Positions 1 to 8,562 of a stretch of DNA of 64,000 nucleotides are shown here, in pieces. Under the pieces are notes generated by a model. It did no database searches and had not been told where the DNA came from. It saw nothing but the letters and a program-made list of their open reading frames with translations. Every line of letters begins with the position of its first letter. The first letter of the stretch is position 1. The position numbers were made by a program, and so were the translations under genes. Origin of the DNA: Streptomyces sp. MRC013 (GTDB lineage: Bacteria; Actinomycetota; Actinomycetes; Streptomycetales; Streptomycetaceae); the NCBI RefSeq assembly GCF_023614235.1, contig NZ_CP094264.1:2418001-2482000 (forward strand). The letters run 5' to 3'.

Positions 1-23
1 GGCGCCCGGTCCCGGCCGGATCG

Positions 24-1226
24 TCACAGGGCGCAGCTCTGGCTGTCGACCTGCTGACCGGCGCTCAGGCCGAGTGCGATGTCCTCGCGGATCTCGTCGA
101 CCGTCAGCGCGTACCCCGTGCTGGCGTCGTCCAGGGACCGCGCGAAGATCACGCCGTACACCTTGCCGTCCGCGGTGAGGAGCGGACCGCCGGAGTTGCC
201 CTGGCGGACCGTCGCGTAGAGCGAGTACACGTCGCGGCGGACCTCGCCGCGGTGGTAGATGTCCGGGCCCTTGGCGTTGATGCGGCCCCGGACGCGCGCC
301 GAGCGTACGTCGTACGCACCGTTCTCGGGGAAGCCCGCGACGATGGCGCTGTCGCCGCTGCGCGCGTCGGTCTCGGTGAACTCCAGCGGCCTGGCCTCCA
401 GGTCCGGCACGTCGAGCACCGCGATGTCGCGCTGCCAGTCGTACAGGACGACCGTCGCGTCGTACAGCCTGCCCCGGCCGCCTATCTGGACGGTCGGCTC
501 GTCGACGCCGCCCACCACGTGCGCGTTGGTCATGACGCGGCGCTCGCCGAAGACGAAGCCGGTGCCCTCCAGGACCTTGCCGCAGCCGCCGGCCGTGCCG
601 ACGACCTTCACGATGGACTGCTGGGCGCGCGCGGCGACCGGGCTGTCGACGAGCGCCGGGTCCGGCGGGCGGACCTCCTTGATCGGCTCGTTGGCGAACG
701 GGCTGAAGACCTGCGGGAAGCCGTTCTGCGCGAGGACCGACCGGAAGTCGTCGAACAGCTTGGGCGCCTGGGCGGGCATCACCCGCGACACGCCCAGGAA
801 GACCCGGGAGTCGCGGACCTCCCTGCCGAGCGGCAGGGCCGTCTGGGCGAGGAACGTGCCGATGAGCCAGGCCACGAGGAGCATCGCCGCCACGTTGACC
901 AAGGCGCCGCCCGTGGCGTCCAGGGCGCGGGCGGGCGACCAGGTGATGTGGCGGCGGAGCCTGTTGCCCAGGTGGGTGGTGAGCGTCTGCCCGACCGACG
1001 CGAGGACCAGGACGACGGCGACGGCCACGATGGCCGCCGTCGTGGAAACCTCGGCGTCCCCGGTGAGCGGCCCCCACACCAGCGGCAGCAGGTAGACGGC
1101 GGCGAGCCCGCCGCCGAGGAACCCGATCACCGACAGGACGCCGACCACGAACCCCTGTCGGTACCCGACGATCGCGAACCACACGGCGGCGACCAGCAGC
1201 AGGATGTCCAGCACGTTCACCGTCAT
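24..1226 (-). CDS. marP: MarP-type membrane-anchored periplasmic serine protease
   Basis: Predicted 400-aa protease of the acid-resistance family named for mycobacterial MarP. The first ~130 residues are a CvpA-like membrane domain with four hydrophobic helices (about 5-25, 28-50, 62-82, 107-128). A trypsin/chymotrypsin-fold domain follows from about residue 200. The triad is visible: His236 in TNAHVV, Asp267 in RDIAVLD, Ser345 in GNSGGP. Cys215 and Cys398 sit where M. tuberculosis MarP has the disulfide (Cys214-Cys395) that stabilises the active form, so the same oxidation-dependent control is likely. The active domain should face the cell-wall side. The ATG start is clear. It lies 60 bp downstream of a same-strand Nudix gene and is probably cotranscribed with it. 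Confidence 0.93.
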   Translation of the reverse strand: MTVNVLDILLLVAAVWFAIVGYRQGFVVGVLSVIGFLGGGLAAVYLLPLVWGPLTGDAEVSTTAAIVAVAVVLVLASVGQTLTTHLGNRLRRHITWSPARALDATGGALVNVAAMLLVAWLIGTFLAQTALPLGREVRDSRVFLGVSRVMPAQAPKLFDDFRSVLAQNGFPQVFSPFANEPIKEVRPPDPALVDSPVAARAQQSIVKVVGTAGGCGKVLEGTGFVFGERRVMTNAHVVGGVDEPTVQIGGRGRLYDATVVLYDWQRDIAVLDVPDLEARPLEFTETDARSGDSAIVAGFPENGAYDVRSARVRGRINAKGPDIYHRGEVRRDVYSLYATVRQGNSGGPLLTADGKVYGVIFARSLDDASTGYALTVDEIREDIALGLSAGQQVDSQSCAL

Positions 1227-1286
1227 TAGCCTCGCAGATTCGTCTCCGGCGGCCCCGTGCGGCCGCGGAACCCAGCAGTCAGCCTG

Positions 1287-2015
1287 TCATGCGCGCCGGT
1301 CGAGCGGGACGCGCCTCCCCCGGTCCCACGGCTCCTCCCACCCCGCGAAGTGCAGGATCCGGTCGATCAGCCCCGCGGTGAACCCCCACACCAGGGTGGA
1401 CTCCACCAGGAACGCCGGGCCTTCGTGGCCGCTGGGATGGACGGCCGTGGAGCGGTGGGCGGGGTTCGCGAGGTCCGCCACGGGGACCGTGAAGACCCGT
1501 GCGGTCTCGGCCGGGTCCACGGCGCCGACCGGGCTCGGCTCCCTCCACCAGCCGAGTACGGGCGTGACGACGAAGGCGCTCACCGGGATGTAGAGGCGCG
1601 GCAGGGTCGCGAAGACCTGGACGCCCGCCGGGTCGAGACCGGTCTCCTCCCGCGCCTCTCGCAGGGCGGCGCGCAGCGGGCCGAGCGCGGCCGGGTCGCC
1701 GTCCTCGGGGTCGATGGAGCCACCGGGGAAGGACGGCTGCCCGGCGTGCGAGCGGAGGGTCCCGGCGCGCTCCGTCAGCAGCAGCTCGGGGCCGCGCTCC
1801 CCCTCGCCGAAGAGGATCAGCACGGCGGCCTGACGGCCCCCCTCCGGTGGCGGCAGGAACCGGCTGAGCTGCTCGGGCGCGACCGTGTGCGCCGCCTCGA
1901 CCACGGGCTTCAGCCAGGTGGGCAGCCCTTCGGCGCTGACGTCCACGGACGGCAGCCCCCCGGCACCGCCGGCGTCTTCCCTCGTGCGTGTCACAGGCAC
2001 CCCCGGATCACCCAA
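1287..2015 (-). CDS. Nudix hydrolase, CoA pyrophosphatase type
   Basis: 242-aa Nudix hydrolase. The Nudix box starts at GGSIDPEDGD and ends REAREETGLD, with the Asp-rich insert and AALREAREE core typical of the NUDT7/8 (YeaB) CoA-diphosphatase branch. That family splits CoA or acyl-CoA into phosphopantetheine and 3',5'-ADP. The N-terminal ~60 residues are Gly/Pro-rich and poorly constrained. It sits between nth and the MarP gene on the same strand with short gaps (30 and 60 bp), an arrangement common in actinomycetes. Family assignment is firm. The exact nucleotide substrate is inferred from the subfamily motif. Confidence 0.88.
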   Translation of the reverse strand: MGDPGVPVTRTREDAGGAGGLPSVDVSAEGLPTWLKPVVEAAHTVAPEQLSRFLPPPEGGRQAAVLILFGEGERGPELLLTERAGTLRSHAGQPSFPGGSIDPEDGDPAALGPLRAALREAREETGLDPAGVQVFATLPRLYIPVSAFVVTPVLGWWREPSPVGAVDPAETARVFTVPVADLANPAHRSTAVHPSGHEGPAFLVESTLVWGFTAGLIDRILHFAGWEEPWDRGRRVPLDRRA

Positions 2016-2045
2016 CGCGCTCCGGCCACTCGATCGTTCCGCCCT

Positions 2046-2981
2046 TCAGACCGGGTCCCCGGTCGCGTCCGCGCCGTCCGCGGCCGAGGGGGCGGCCGGG
2101 CGGCCCGGGTAGTCCGGCGGCGGGGTCAGGCGCTGGCCCGGATACCCGCCCATCTCGTACTTCAGCAGCTTCCGCGCCTTCTCCGGGTCCGTCTCGCCCT
2201 CCCCGTACGCGGGGCAGAGCGGCGCGATCGGGCAGGCGCCGCACGCGGGCCTGCGGGCGTGGCAGATGCGGCGCCCGTGGAAGATCACCCGGTGCGAGAG
2301 CATCGTCCACTCGGACTTCGGGAAGAGGGAGCAGACCACCGCCTCGACCTTCTCCGGGTCCTCCTCCGCCGTCCACCTCCAGCGGCGGACCAGCCGCCCG
2401 AAGTGCGTGTCGACGGTGACGCCGGGGACCCCGAAGGCGTTGCCCAGCACGACGTTCGCCGTCTTGCGGCCCACTCCGGGGAGGGTGACCAGGTCCTCCA
2501 GACGGCCGGGGACCTCGCCCCCGAACCGGTCGCGCAGGCCCGCGGAGAGGCCGATCAGCGACCTGGCCTTGGCCCGGAAGAAACCGGTCGGCCGGATGAC
2601 CTGCTCCAGTTCCTCCGGGACGGCCGCCGCCATGTCCTCGGGGGTGGGGTACCTGGCGAAGAGCGCCGGCGTGGTCCGGTTCACCCGCAGGTCCGTCGTC
2701 TGGGCGGACAGGACGGTCGCCACGAGCAGCTCGAACGGGTTCCGGAAGTCCAGCTCCGGATGGGCGTAGGGGTACACCTCGGCCAGCTCGCGGTTGATCC
2801 GCCGCGCCCGGCGGACCAGGGCGAGGCGGGACTCCGGCGCATCCGCCCCCTTCGCCGTCCCCGAGCGCTTCCGCCCGGCCTTCCCGGCCGGCTCCGAGGC
2901 TTGTTCGCCCATGGCTGAATTCTGCTCCCCCGACACTCTCCCGGCCTCCTCGGCCCGCCCACTCACCGGCGAATTCGACAC
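2046..2981 (-). CDS. nth: Endonuclease III (DNA glycosylase/AP lyase)
   Basis: 311-aa base-excision-repair enzyme that removes oxidised pyrimidines and cleaves AP sites. The helix-hairpin-helix [12 protein letters not shown] contains the catalytic Lys, and VDTHFGR contains the catalytic Asp. The [4Fe-4S] ligands are visible as Cys-x6-Cys-x2-Cys-x5-Cys in [17 protein letters not shown]. The first ~60 residues are a charged, low-complexity extension beyond the usual ~220-240 aa. An internal ATG (MGEQASEP, about residue 24) is an alternative start, so the N-terminus is uncertain. It is divergent from crp across a ~240-bp intergenic region, the usual actinobacterial nth/crp layout. Confidence 0.95.
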   Translation of the reverse strand: MSNSPVSGRAEEAGRVSGEQNSAMGEQASEPAGKAGRKRSGTAKGADAPESRLALVRRARRINRELAEVYPYAHPELDFRNPFELLVATVLSAQTTDLRVNRTTPALFARYPTPEDMAAAVPEELEQVIRPTGFFRAKARSLIGLSAGLRDRFGGEVPGRLEDLVTLPGVGRKTANVVLGNAFGVPGVTVDTHFGRLVRRWRWTAEEDPEKVEAVVCSLFPKSEWTMLSHRVIFHGRRICHARRPACGACPIAPLCPAYGEGETDPEKARKLLKYEMGGYPGQRLTPPPDYPGRPAAPSAADGADATGDPV

Positions 2982-3223
2982 CCGACCAGCCTAAGGTCCC
3001 CCGCCGGCATCCGCCCTGGACACGGGCGATGTGGACCCGATCGGGCCCCTGCCGTACGGACACGCGTACCGGTACGCCAAACTTGTCGTGATTGATCGCA
3101 CGACGACTAACCTGCGGGGACCGGCCCCGCGGGCCGCGTCGCGCAGCGTCCCCCGGAAGAGCACCGCGCGGTCCGGCATCATGGGGACCGATGCCCCGAG
3201 CAGGTCGACATAGGAGAGAACTC

Positions 3224-3898
3224 GTGGACGACGTTCTGCGGCGCGCCCCGCTCTTCGCGGCGCTCGATGACGAGCAGGCCGCGGAGCTCCGCGCCTCGAT
3301 GAGTGAGGTGACGCTCGCCCGTGGTGACGCGCTCTTCCACGAAGGCGACCCGGGCGACCGGCTCTACGTGGTCACCGAAGGCAAGGTCAAGCTCCACCGC
3401 ACGTCCCCCGACGGCCGCGAGAACATGCTCGCCGTCCTCGGCCCGGGCGAGCTGATCGGCGAGCTGTCCCTGTTCGACCCGGGTCCGCGTACGGCCACGG
3501 CGACCGCCCTGACCGAGGTGAAGCTGCTCGGCCTGGGCCACGGCGACCTCCAGCCCTGGCTGAACGCCCGCCCCGAGGTGGCCTCGGCGCTGCTGCGCGC
3601 CGTCGCACGCCGCCTGCGCAAGACCAACGACCAGATGTCCGACCTGGTCTTCTCCGACGTGCCGGGCCGTGTCGCCCGGGCGCTCCTGGACCTGTCGCGC
3701 CGCTTCGGCGTGCAGTCGGAGGAGGGCATCCACGTGGTGCACGACCTCACCCAGGAGGAGCTGGCCCAGCTCGTCGGCGCCTCGCGCGAGACCGTCAACA
3801 AGGCGCTGGCCGACTTCGCGGGCCGCGGCTGGCTGCGCCTGGAGGCGCGCGCCGTGATCCTGCTGGACGTGGAGCGCCTGGCGAAGCGCTCGCGCTAG
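3224..3898 (+). CDS. crp: Crp/Fnr-family cAMP-responsive transcription regulator
   Basis: 224-aa global regulator, the same length as Streptomyces Crp, which governs germination, development and secondary metabolism. Residues ~1-115 form a cyclic-nucleotide-binding barrel with the phosphate-binding cassette GELIGELSLFDPGPRTATA. The C-terminal winged helix carries the recognition segment LTQEELAQLVGASRETVNKAL. I chose the GTG at 3224 because AGGAGAG lies 5 nt upstream (3212-3218) and MDDVLRRAPLF matches the family start. The frame stays open upstream without family similarity. It is monocistronic: divergent from nth and followed by a strong hairpin terminator. Confidence 0.97.
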   Translation: MDDVLRRAPLFAALDDEQAAELRASMSEVTLARGDALFHEGDPGDRLYVVTEGKVKLHRTSPDGRENMLAVLGPGELIGELSLFDPGPRTATATALTEVKLLGLGHGDLQPWLNARPEVASALLRAVARRLRKTNDQMSDLVFSDVPGRVARALLDLSRRFGVQSEEGIHVVHDLTQEELAQLVGASRETVNKALADFAGRGWLRLEARAVILLDVERLAKRSR

Positions 3899-3932
3899 CC
3901 GCGGGGCGCCCACGCGCCCGTACGCGTCCGAA

Positions 3933-3964
3933 GGGCCGCCCCGCGGTTCACCGCGGGGCGGCCC
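3933..3964 (+). terminator. Rho-independent-type hairpin after crp
   Basis: Perfect 14-bp inverted repeat (GGGCCGCCCCGCGG, loop TTCA, exact complement) 34 bp after the crp stop and ~33 bp before the end of the opposing SPFH gene. It can terminate both convergent transcripts. It lacks a T-tract, as is usual for Streptomyces terminators. Confidence 0.85.
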
Positions 3965-3997
3965 TCGTTCACGTGCGGCCCGTACGGACCGGGGGCG

Positions 3998-4882
3998 TCA
4001 GTTCCTCTTGCCGTCCACGATCACCGGCGTACCGGTGCCGGCGCCGCACGGCACCGCGTACACCGGGTTCTTCGCCGCGGCCTCCTTGTACGCCTCGATG
4101 CACTGGTTGAGCAGGACCTTGTCGCTCAGCGAGTTGTTGAGGATCTTGTTGGCGCGGGCGATGCCCTCCGCCTCGATCCGGCGGCGCTCGGCCTCCGCCG
4201 TGGCCGTGCGGGCGGCCTCCTGGGCCCGTTCGGTGGCCTGCTGCTGCTGGATCTTGCGGTCGATCTGGTCCTGGAGGCGGTCGGACGGCTTCACGTTCCG
4301 CAGGTTCACGGTCGTCACGTCGATGCCGCGCGGGGCCAGGCGCTCCCTGATCAGCTCGCCGATCTCGGCGTTGATCTTCTCGCGAGCGGAGGTGTAGCCC
4401 TCCTCGCTCGTGTGGCGCGCGAAGACGTTGCGGACGATCTCGCGGCTGTCCGGGAAGACCAGCCGCTGCTGGATGGCCGACTCGTTCCCGGCCAACCGGT
4501 ACAGCTCGACCGCCTTGGCCGGCGTGACCGCCCACTTCACGGTGAGCTCGGCGTACATGACCCCGCCCTGCGAGGAGCGGACCTCCACCACGTCCTTGTC
4601 GGAGAGGCTCAGGTCGACGGGGCGGGTCGAGAAGGTGGTGACGGTGGTGAACGGTGAGACGGCGTTCACGCCCGGCTTCATCGGCGTGCCGACCTTGCCG
4701 AACGTGACCGGGACGCCGACCTCGTACGCGCCGACGACGTGGATGCAGCTGGCGGCCCCGGCCAGCAGCCCGGCGAGCAGCGCGCCGACCGCGCCGAGCC
4801 GGAAACCGGAGTGCCCTCCGCCGCGCCCGACGAAGTACAGCACCACCGCGGCTATGAGCAGCAGGATGGACAGGACGAACAC
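3998..4882 (-). CDS. SPFH/Band 7 (stomatin/prohibitin-like) membrane protein
   Basis: About 294 aa. Two hydrophobic segments come first (FVLSILLLIAAVVLYFV and LGAVGALLAGLLAGAASCI), then a Band 7 domain (GAYEVGVPVTFGK through NVKPSDRLQDQI). Next is an Ala/Glu/Arg/Gln-rich coiled coil (QQQQATERAQEAARTATAEAE), then a short tail with two Cys residues (LLNQCIEAY and VYAVPCGAG). SPFH proteins oligomerise and organise membrane microdomains. No NfeD partner or protease is adjacent, so the local role is open. Start choice: GTG 4882 has a G-rich stretch upstream, but the frame continues upstream, so the N-terminus is uncertain. It is convergent with crp. Confidence 0.82.
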   Translation of the reverse strand: MFVLSILLLIAAVVLYFVGRGGGHSGFRLGAVGALLAGLLAGAASCIHVVGAYEVGVPVTFGKVGTPMKPGVNAVSPFTTVTTFSTRPVDLSLSDKDVVEVRSSQGGVMYAELTVKWAVTPAKAVELYRLAGNESAIQQRLVFPDSREIVRNVFARHTSEEGYTSAREKINAEIGELIRERLAPRGIDVTTVNLRNVKPSDRLQDQIDRKIQQQQATERAQEAARTATAEAERRRIEAEGIARANKILNNSLSDKVLLNQCIEAYKEAAAKNPVYAVPCGAGTGTPVIVDGKRN

Positions 4883-5007
4883 GAAGACCCCCCGTGGAGC
4901 GACACGACCGGTACGGCGACGGATGTGAAGGAAGCGTAAGTCACGCTCCCCCCGCCGGGACCCCGCCCGCCGTTCCGAACGCGTACCGGCTCCGCCACGC
5001 CCCCGTG

Positions 5008-5838
5008 TCAGATCAGTCCGTGCCCCGAGAGGTACTCCAACTGCGCGCGCACCGACAGTTCGGCGGCCGGCCACAGGGACCGGTCGACGTCCGCGTACAC
5101 GTGCGCCACGACCTCCGCGGGGGTCGTGTAGCCGTCCTCCACGGCGGTCTCCACCTGGGCGAGCCGGTGCGCGCGGTGCGCCAGGTAGAACTCCACGGCG
5201 CCCTGCGCGTCGTCCAGGACCGGCCCGTGGCCCGGCAGGACCGTCCGCACCCCGTCGTCCACCGTGAGGGAGCGCAGCCGGCGCAGCGAGTCCAGGTAGT
5301 CCCCGAGCCGCCCGTCCGGGTGCGCCACCATCGTCGTCCCCCGGCCCAGGACCGTGTCGCCGGTCAGCACGGCGCGGTCGGCCGGCAGGTGGAAGCTGAG
5401 CGAGTCGCCGGTGTGGCCGGGCGTCGGCACGACCCGCAGCTCCAGGCCGCCGACCGTGACGACCTGCCCCGCGGACAGGCCCTCCTCGCCGAGCCGCAGC
5501 GCCGGGTCCAGGGCCCGCACCGGCGCCCCGGTCAGCTCGGCGAACCGCGCGGCGCCCTCCGCGTGGTCGGGGTGGCCGTGCGTGAGCAGCACCAGGGCGA
5601 CGCGCGTGCCGAGGCGCTCGGCCGTGTCCCGTACGCGCACGAGGTGGCCCTCGTCGAGCGGTCCCGGGTCGACCACGACGGCGAGCGGGGAGTCCGGCTC
5701 CGCCAGGACCCAGGTGTTGGTGCCGTCCAGGGTCATCGCGGACGGGTTGGGCGCCAGCACGTTGACGGCCCGCTCGGTGGCGGGCCCGGACACGACGGCG
5801 CCGCGGGGCCGGCCGGGGAGGGCGGCCGCTTCGGTCAT
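5008..5838 (-). CDS. Metallo-beta-lactamase-fold hydrolase
   Basis: 276-aa MBL-fold protein. The metal-binding signature THGHPDH lies near residue 95, further ligands follow in PTPGHTGDS and LTGDTVLG, and PGHGP supplies the last His. It resembles the LACTB2/glyoxalase II-like group, with a C-terminal helix pair (FYLAHRAHRLAQ and ELSVRAQLEYL) as in RNA- or thioester-hydrolysing members. The substrate is unknown. The ATG start overlaps the stop of the upstream Nudix gene (ATGA), so translation is coupled. Confidence 0.88.
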   Translation of the reverse strand: MTEAAALPGRPRGAVVSGPATERAVNVLAPNPSAMTLDGTNTWVLAEPDSPLAVVVDPGPLDEGHLVRVRDTAERLGTRVALVLLTHGHPDHAEGAARFAELTGAPVRALDPALRLGEEGLSAGQVVTVGGLELRVVPTPGHTGDSLSFHLPADRAVLTGDTVLGRGTTMVAHPDGRLGDYLDSLRRLRSLTVDDGVRTVLPGHGPVLDDAQGAVEFYLAHRAHRLAQVETAVEDGYTTPAEVVAHVYADVDRSLWPAAELSVRAQLEYLSGHGLI

Positions 5839-6749
5839 GCGGCACCCCCGGAGGGCGCGCCCGGCACGTGCTTGGTGAACTCGTCGTGGCCGGGCCAGCT
5901 CAGCACCACCCGGTCGCCGTCCAGCCCGGCCCGCGCGAGGACGGGCGCGAGGTCCCGGTCCCGGGCGGCCTCCAGGGCGGCGAGCGGGGAGTCGTACGCG
6001 GTGAGGGTGCGCAGGGTCGCGATGGTGGGCGGCATCATCAGCAGCTCGCCCCGGTCGTAGCCGGCGGCGGCGTCCGCGGGGCGGATCCACACGGACAGGT
6101 CGGCCTCGGAGGAGGCGGCGGGGGTCCCCCCGGCCGGGGCGGTGTCGGGGGCCTGGGTGAGGGTGCGCTGGCCGGCGGGGAGCGCGGCGACGAAGAACCA
6201 GGTGTCGTAGCGGCGCGGCTCGAACTCGGGGGTGATCCAGCGGGCCCAGGCGCCCAGCAGGTCGGAGCGGAGGACGAGGTCGCGGGAGGCGAGGAACTCC
6301 GCGAAGGACAGCTCCCGCGCGACGAGGGCGACACGGGCGGCCTCCCAGTCGTCACCGGTCGTGTCGCCGACGACCGAGTCGGGCGTGGGACCGGCGAGGA
6401 GCACGCCCGCCTCCTCGTACGTCTCGCGGACCGCCGCGCACACGATGGCCTGGGCCTCGGCCGGCGTCGCGACGCCGAGGCGCTCGGCCCACTCGGCGGG
6501 CCCCGGCCCGGCCCAGCGCACCGGGTGCTCGTCGCGGGGGTCGACGCCACCACCGGGATAGGCGTACGCGCCGCCCGCGAAGGCCATCGAGGAGCGGCGG
6601 CGCAGCATGTGCACCTCGACGGTGCGGCCGGCCCCGCGCAGCAGCAGCACGGTGGCGGCGCGCCGGGGCTCCGCGACCGCCAGCTCGCCGGCCGCGAGGG
6701 CACGGATCCGGTCGGGCCATTCCGGGGGGTACCACTGACCATTGGACAT
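5835..6749 (-). CDS. Nudix hydrolase (NUDT19-like, long form)
   Basis: 304-aa protein. The Nudix box is split by an insertion: AYPGGGVDPRD is separated by ~35 residues from VRETYEEAGVLL, a layout typical of NUDT19-type and other large Nudix proteins. A C-terminal domain of ~130 residues follows. It is translationally coupled to the downstream MBL-fold gene, so the two probably act in one pathway of small-molecule clean-up. Substrate unknown. The start ATG is preceded by an open intergenic gap of ~134 bp before RidA. Confidence 0.87.
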   Translation of the reverse strand: MSNGQWYPPEWPDRIRALAAGELAVAEPRRAATVLLLRGAGRTVEVHMLRRRSSMAFAGGAYAYPGGGVDPRDEHPVRWAGPGPAEWAERLGVATPAEAQAIVCAAVRETYEEAGVLLAGPTPDSVVGDTTGDDWEAARVALVARELSFAEFLASRDLVLRSDLLGAWARWITPEFEPRRYDTWFFVAALPAGQRTLTQAPDTAPAGGTPAASSEADLSVWIRPADAAAGYDRGELLMMPPTIATLRTLTAYDSPLAALEAARDRDLAPVLARAGLDGDRVVLSWPGHDEFTKHVPGAPSGGAA

Positions 6750-6883
6750 GGGCGGAGCCTATGCCGATCGGACCGGATGTTCGAGAGCCGGTGGGCGAGG
6801 GGGCGGGGGGCCGGTGCCGGGCGCCGCCCCGCCCGTACGGCGTGGCCGGCCCGCCCGGGGCGGCCGGCCGCGCACCGGGCCGG

Positions 6884-7357
6884 TCAGGCCTCCGGCAGGA
6901 GCTCCACCTGCACCTCGACCTCCACGGGGGCGTCCAGCGGCAGGACCGCCACGCCCACCGCGCTGCGGGCGTGGACGCCCGCCTCGCCCAGGACCTCGCC
7001 GAGCAGCTCGCTCGCGCCGTTCAGGACGGCCGGCTGCCCCGTGAAGTCCGGCGCCGAGGCGACGAAGCCGACGACCTTCACGACCCGCGCGACCCGGTCC
7101 AGGTCGCCCACCACGGACTTCACCGCGGCCAGCGCGTTCAGCGCGCAGACCCGGGCCAGGTCCTTGGCCTCCTCCGGCGTGACCTCCGCGCCCACCTTGC
7201 CGGTGACCGGCAGCTCGCCGTCCACCATGGGCAGCTGCCCCGCCGTGTACACGTACGCACCGGACCGCACGGCCGGCTGGTACACGGCCAACGGCGGCAC
7301 CACCTGGGGGAGCGTCAGGCCGCGCTCCGCGAGGGCCGACTCGACGCGCCCGGTCAC
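6884..7357 (-). CDS. RidA (YjgF/YER057c/UK114) family protein
   Basis: 157-aa RidA-family protein; members hydrolyse reactive imines/enamines produced by PLP enzymes. The C-terminal signature HARSAVGVAVLPLDAPVEVE is present, including the Arg in the position used for carboxylate binding in active RidA. YTAGQLPM is the conserved mid-region. It is longer than E. coli RidA (128 aa), fitting the actinobacterial subgroup. I chose GTG 7357 because it overlaps the stop of the upstream DUF4177 gene (GTGA). Confidence 0.88.
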   Translation of the reverse strand: MTGRVESALAERGLTLPQVVPPLAVYQPAVRSGAYVYTAGQLPMVDGELPVTGKVGAEVTPEEAKDLARVCALNALAAVKSVVGDLDRVARVVKVVGFVASAPDFTGQPAVLNGASELLGEVLGEAGVHARSAVGVAVLPLDAPVEVEVQVELLPEA

Positions 7358-7512
7358 GGCTTCTCCCGCTTCAGGTACGCCACGAGCTGCTCGGGGTTGT
7401 TCGGGCCGGGGACGACCTGGACCAGCTCCCAGCCGTCCTCGCCCCAGGTGTCCAGAATCTGCTTGGTCGCGTGCACGAGAAGGGGCACGGTCGCGTATTC
7501 CCATTTCGTCAT
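7354..7512 (-). CDS. Small DUF4177-like protein
   Basis: 52-aa protein beginning MTKWEYATVPLL and ending YLKREKP. The pattern WEYxxVPLLxH..xQILDxWGxDGWELVQVVPG matches short DUF4177-type proteins. Function unknown. It is the first gene of the minus-strand cluster and overlaps RidA by 4 bp. Its start is ~80 bp from the divergent ArsA-like gene, so that interval must hold both promoters. Confidence 0.85.
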   Translation of the reverse strand: MTKWEYATVPLLVHATKQILDTWGEDGWELVQVVPGPNNPEQLVAYLKREKP

Positions 7513-7593
7513 GGGCCGACTGTATCCGCTGCCGCGCACCGCCCCGGGGCGGCCTCCTGCACGGGCCGCGGCACCACTGGTTACGCTCCCCCT

Positions 7594-8562
7594 GTGAGCA
7601 GGCTCCAGGTCGTCAGCGGCAAGGGCGGTACCGGTAAGACGACGGTCGCCGCCGCCCTCGCGCTCGCCCTCGCGGCGGAGGGCGGGCGGACCCTCCTCGT
7701 GGAGGTCGAGGGCAGGCAGGGCATCGCGCAGCTCTTCGGGACGGAGGCGCTCCCCTACGAGGAGCGGAAGATCGCCGTGGCACCGGGCGGCGGGGAGGTG
7801 TACGCCCTCGCCATCGACGCCGAGCGGGCGCTGCTCGACTACCTCCAGACGTTCTACAGGCTGGGGGCCGCGGGCCGCGCGCTGGGGAAACTCGGCGCGA
7901 TCGACTTCGCGACGACCGTCGCACCGGGCGTGCGGGACGTCCTGCTCACCGGCAAGGCGTGCGAGGCGGTGCGCCGCAGGGACGGGACCGGGCGGTTCGT
8001 CTACGACCACGTCGTGATGGACGCCCCGCCGACCGGCCGCGTCACCCGCTTCCTGAACGTCAACGAGGAGGTCGCCGGCCTGGCCCGGATGGGCCCGGTC
8101 CACAGGCAGGCGCAGTCGGTGATGCGGGTCGTCAAGTCGTCCGACACGGCCGTGCACCTGGTGACCCTGCTGGAGGAGATGCCCGTCCAGGAGACCGCGG
8201 ACGGCGTCGCCGAGCTGCGCGCCGCCGGACTCCCGGTGGGCGACGTCCTCGTGAACATGGTCCGGCCGCGCCTCCTCGACGAGGACGCGGTACGGGCCGC
8301 CTCCGGCGGCCGGCGCGCCGACGTCGCCCGGGCGCTGGCGACGGCCGGGGTGGACGGCGCGGAGCGGCTGGCGGGCCCGCTGCTCGCCCAGGCGGCCGAG
8401 CACGCGCGACGGGTGGAACTGGAGCGGGAGCAGCGGGAGGCACTGGCGAAGCTCCGGCTGCCCGTGCGCGAACTGCCCCTGCTCGGCGGGGGTGTGGACC
8501 TCGCCGGGCTGTACCGCCTGGCCCGGGCAGTGCGGAGGGACCTCGGGGTGAGCGACGTATGA
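7594..8562 (+). CDS. ArsA/GET3-like P-loop ATPase, first subunit
   Basis: 322-aa ArsA-type ATPase with a deviant Walker A (GKGGTGKTT, residues ~9-17) and a switch-like motif DHVVMDAPPTGR. No Cys triad for arsenite binding is visible and no arsenic genes are near, so an arsenic role is unlikely. Paired ArsA-like ATPases next to wblA are a conserved actinobacterial arrangement. The start is GTG 7594 (MSRLQVVSGKGG). It overlaps the second ATPase by 4 bp (ATGA), which suggests a heteromeric complex. Confidence 0.88.
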   Translation: MSRLQVVSGKGGTGKTTVAAALALALAAEGGRTLLVEVEGRQGIAQLFGTEALPYEERKIAVAPGGGEVYALAIDAERALLDYLQTFYRLGAAGRALGKLGAIDFATTVAPGVRDVLLTGKACEAVRRRDGTGRFVYDHVVMDAPPTGRVTRFLNVNEEVAGLARMGPVHRQAQSVMRVVKSSDTAVHLVTLLEEMPVQETADGVAELRAAGLPVGDVLVNMVRPRLLDEDAVRAASGGRRADVARALATAGVDGAERLAGPLLAQAAEHARRVELEREQREALAKLRLPVRELPLLGGGVDLAGLYRLARAVRRDLGVSDV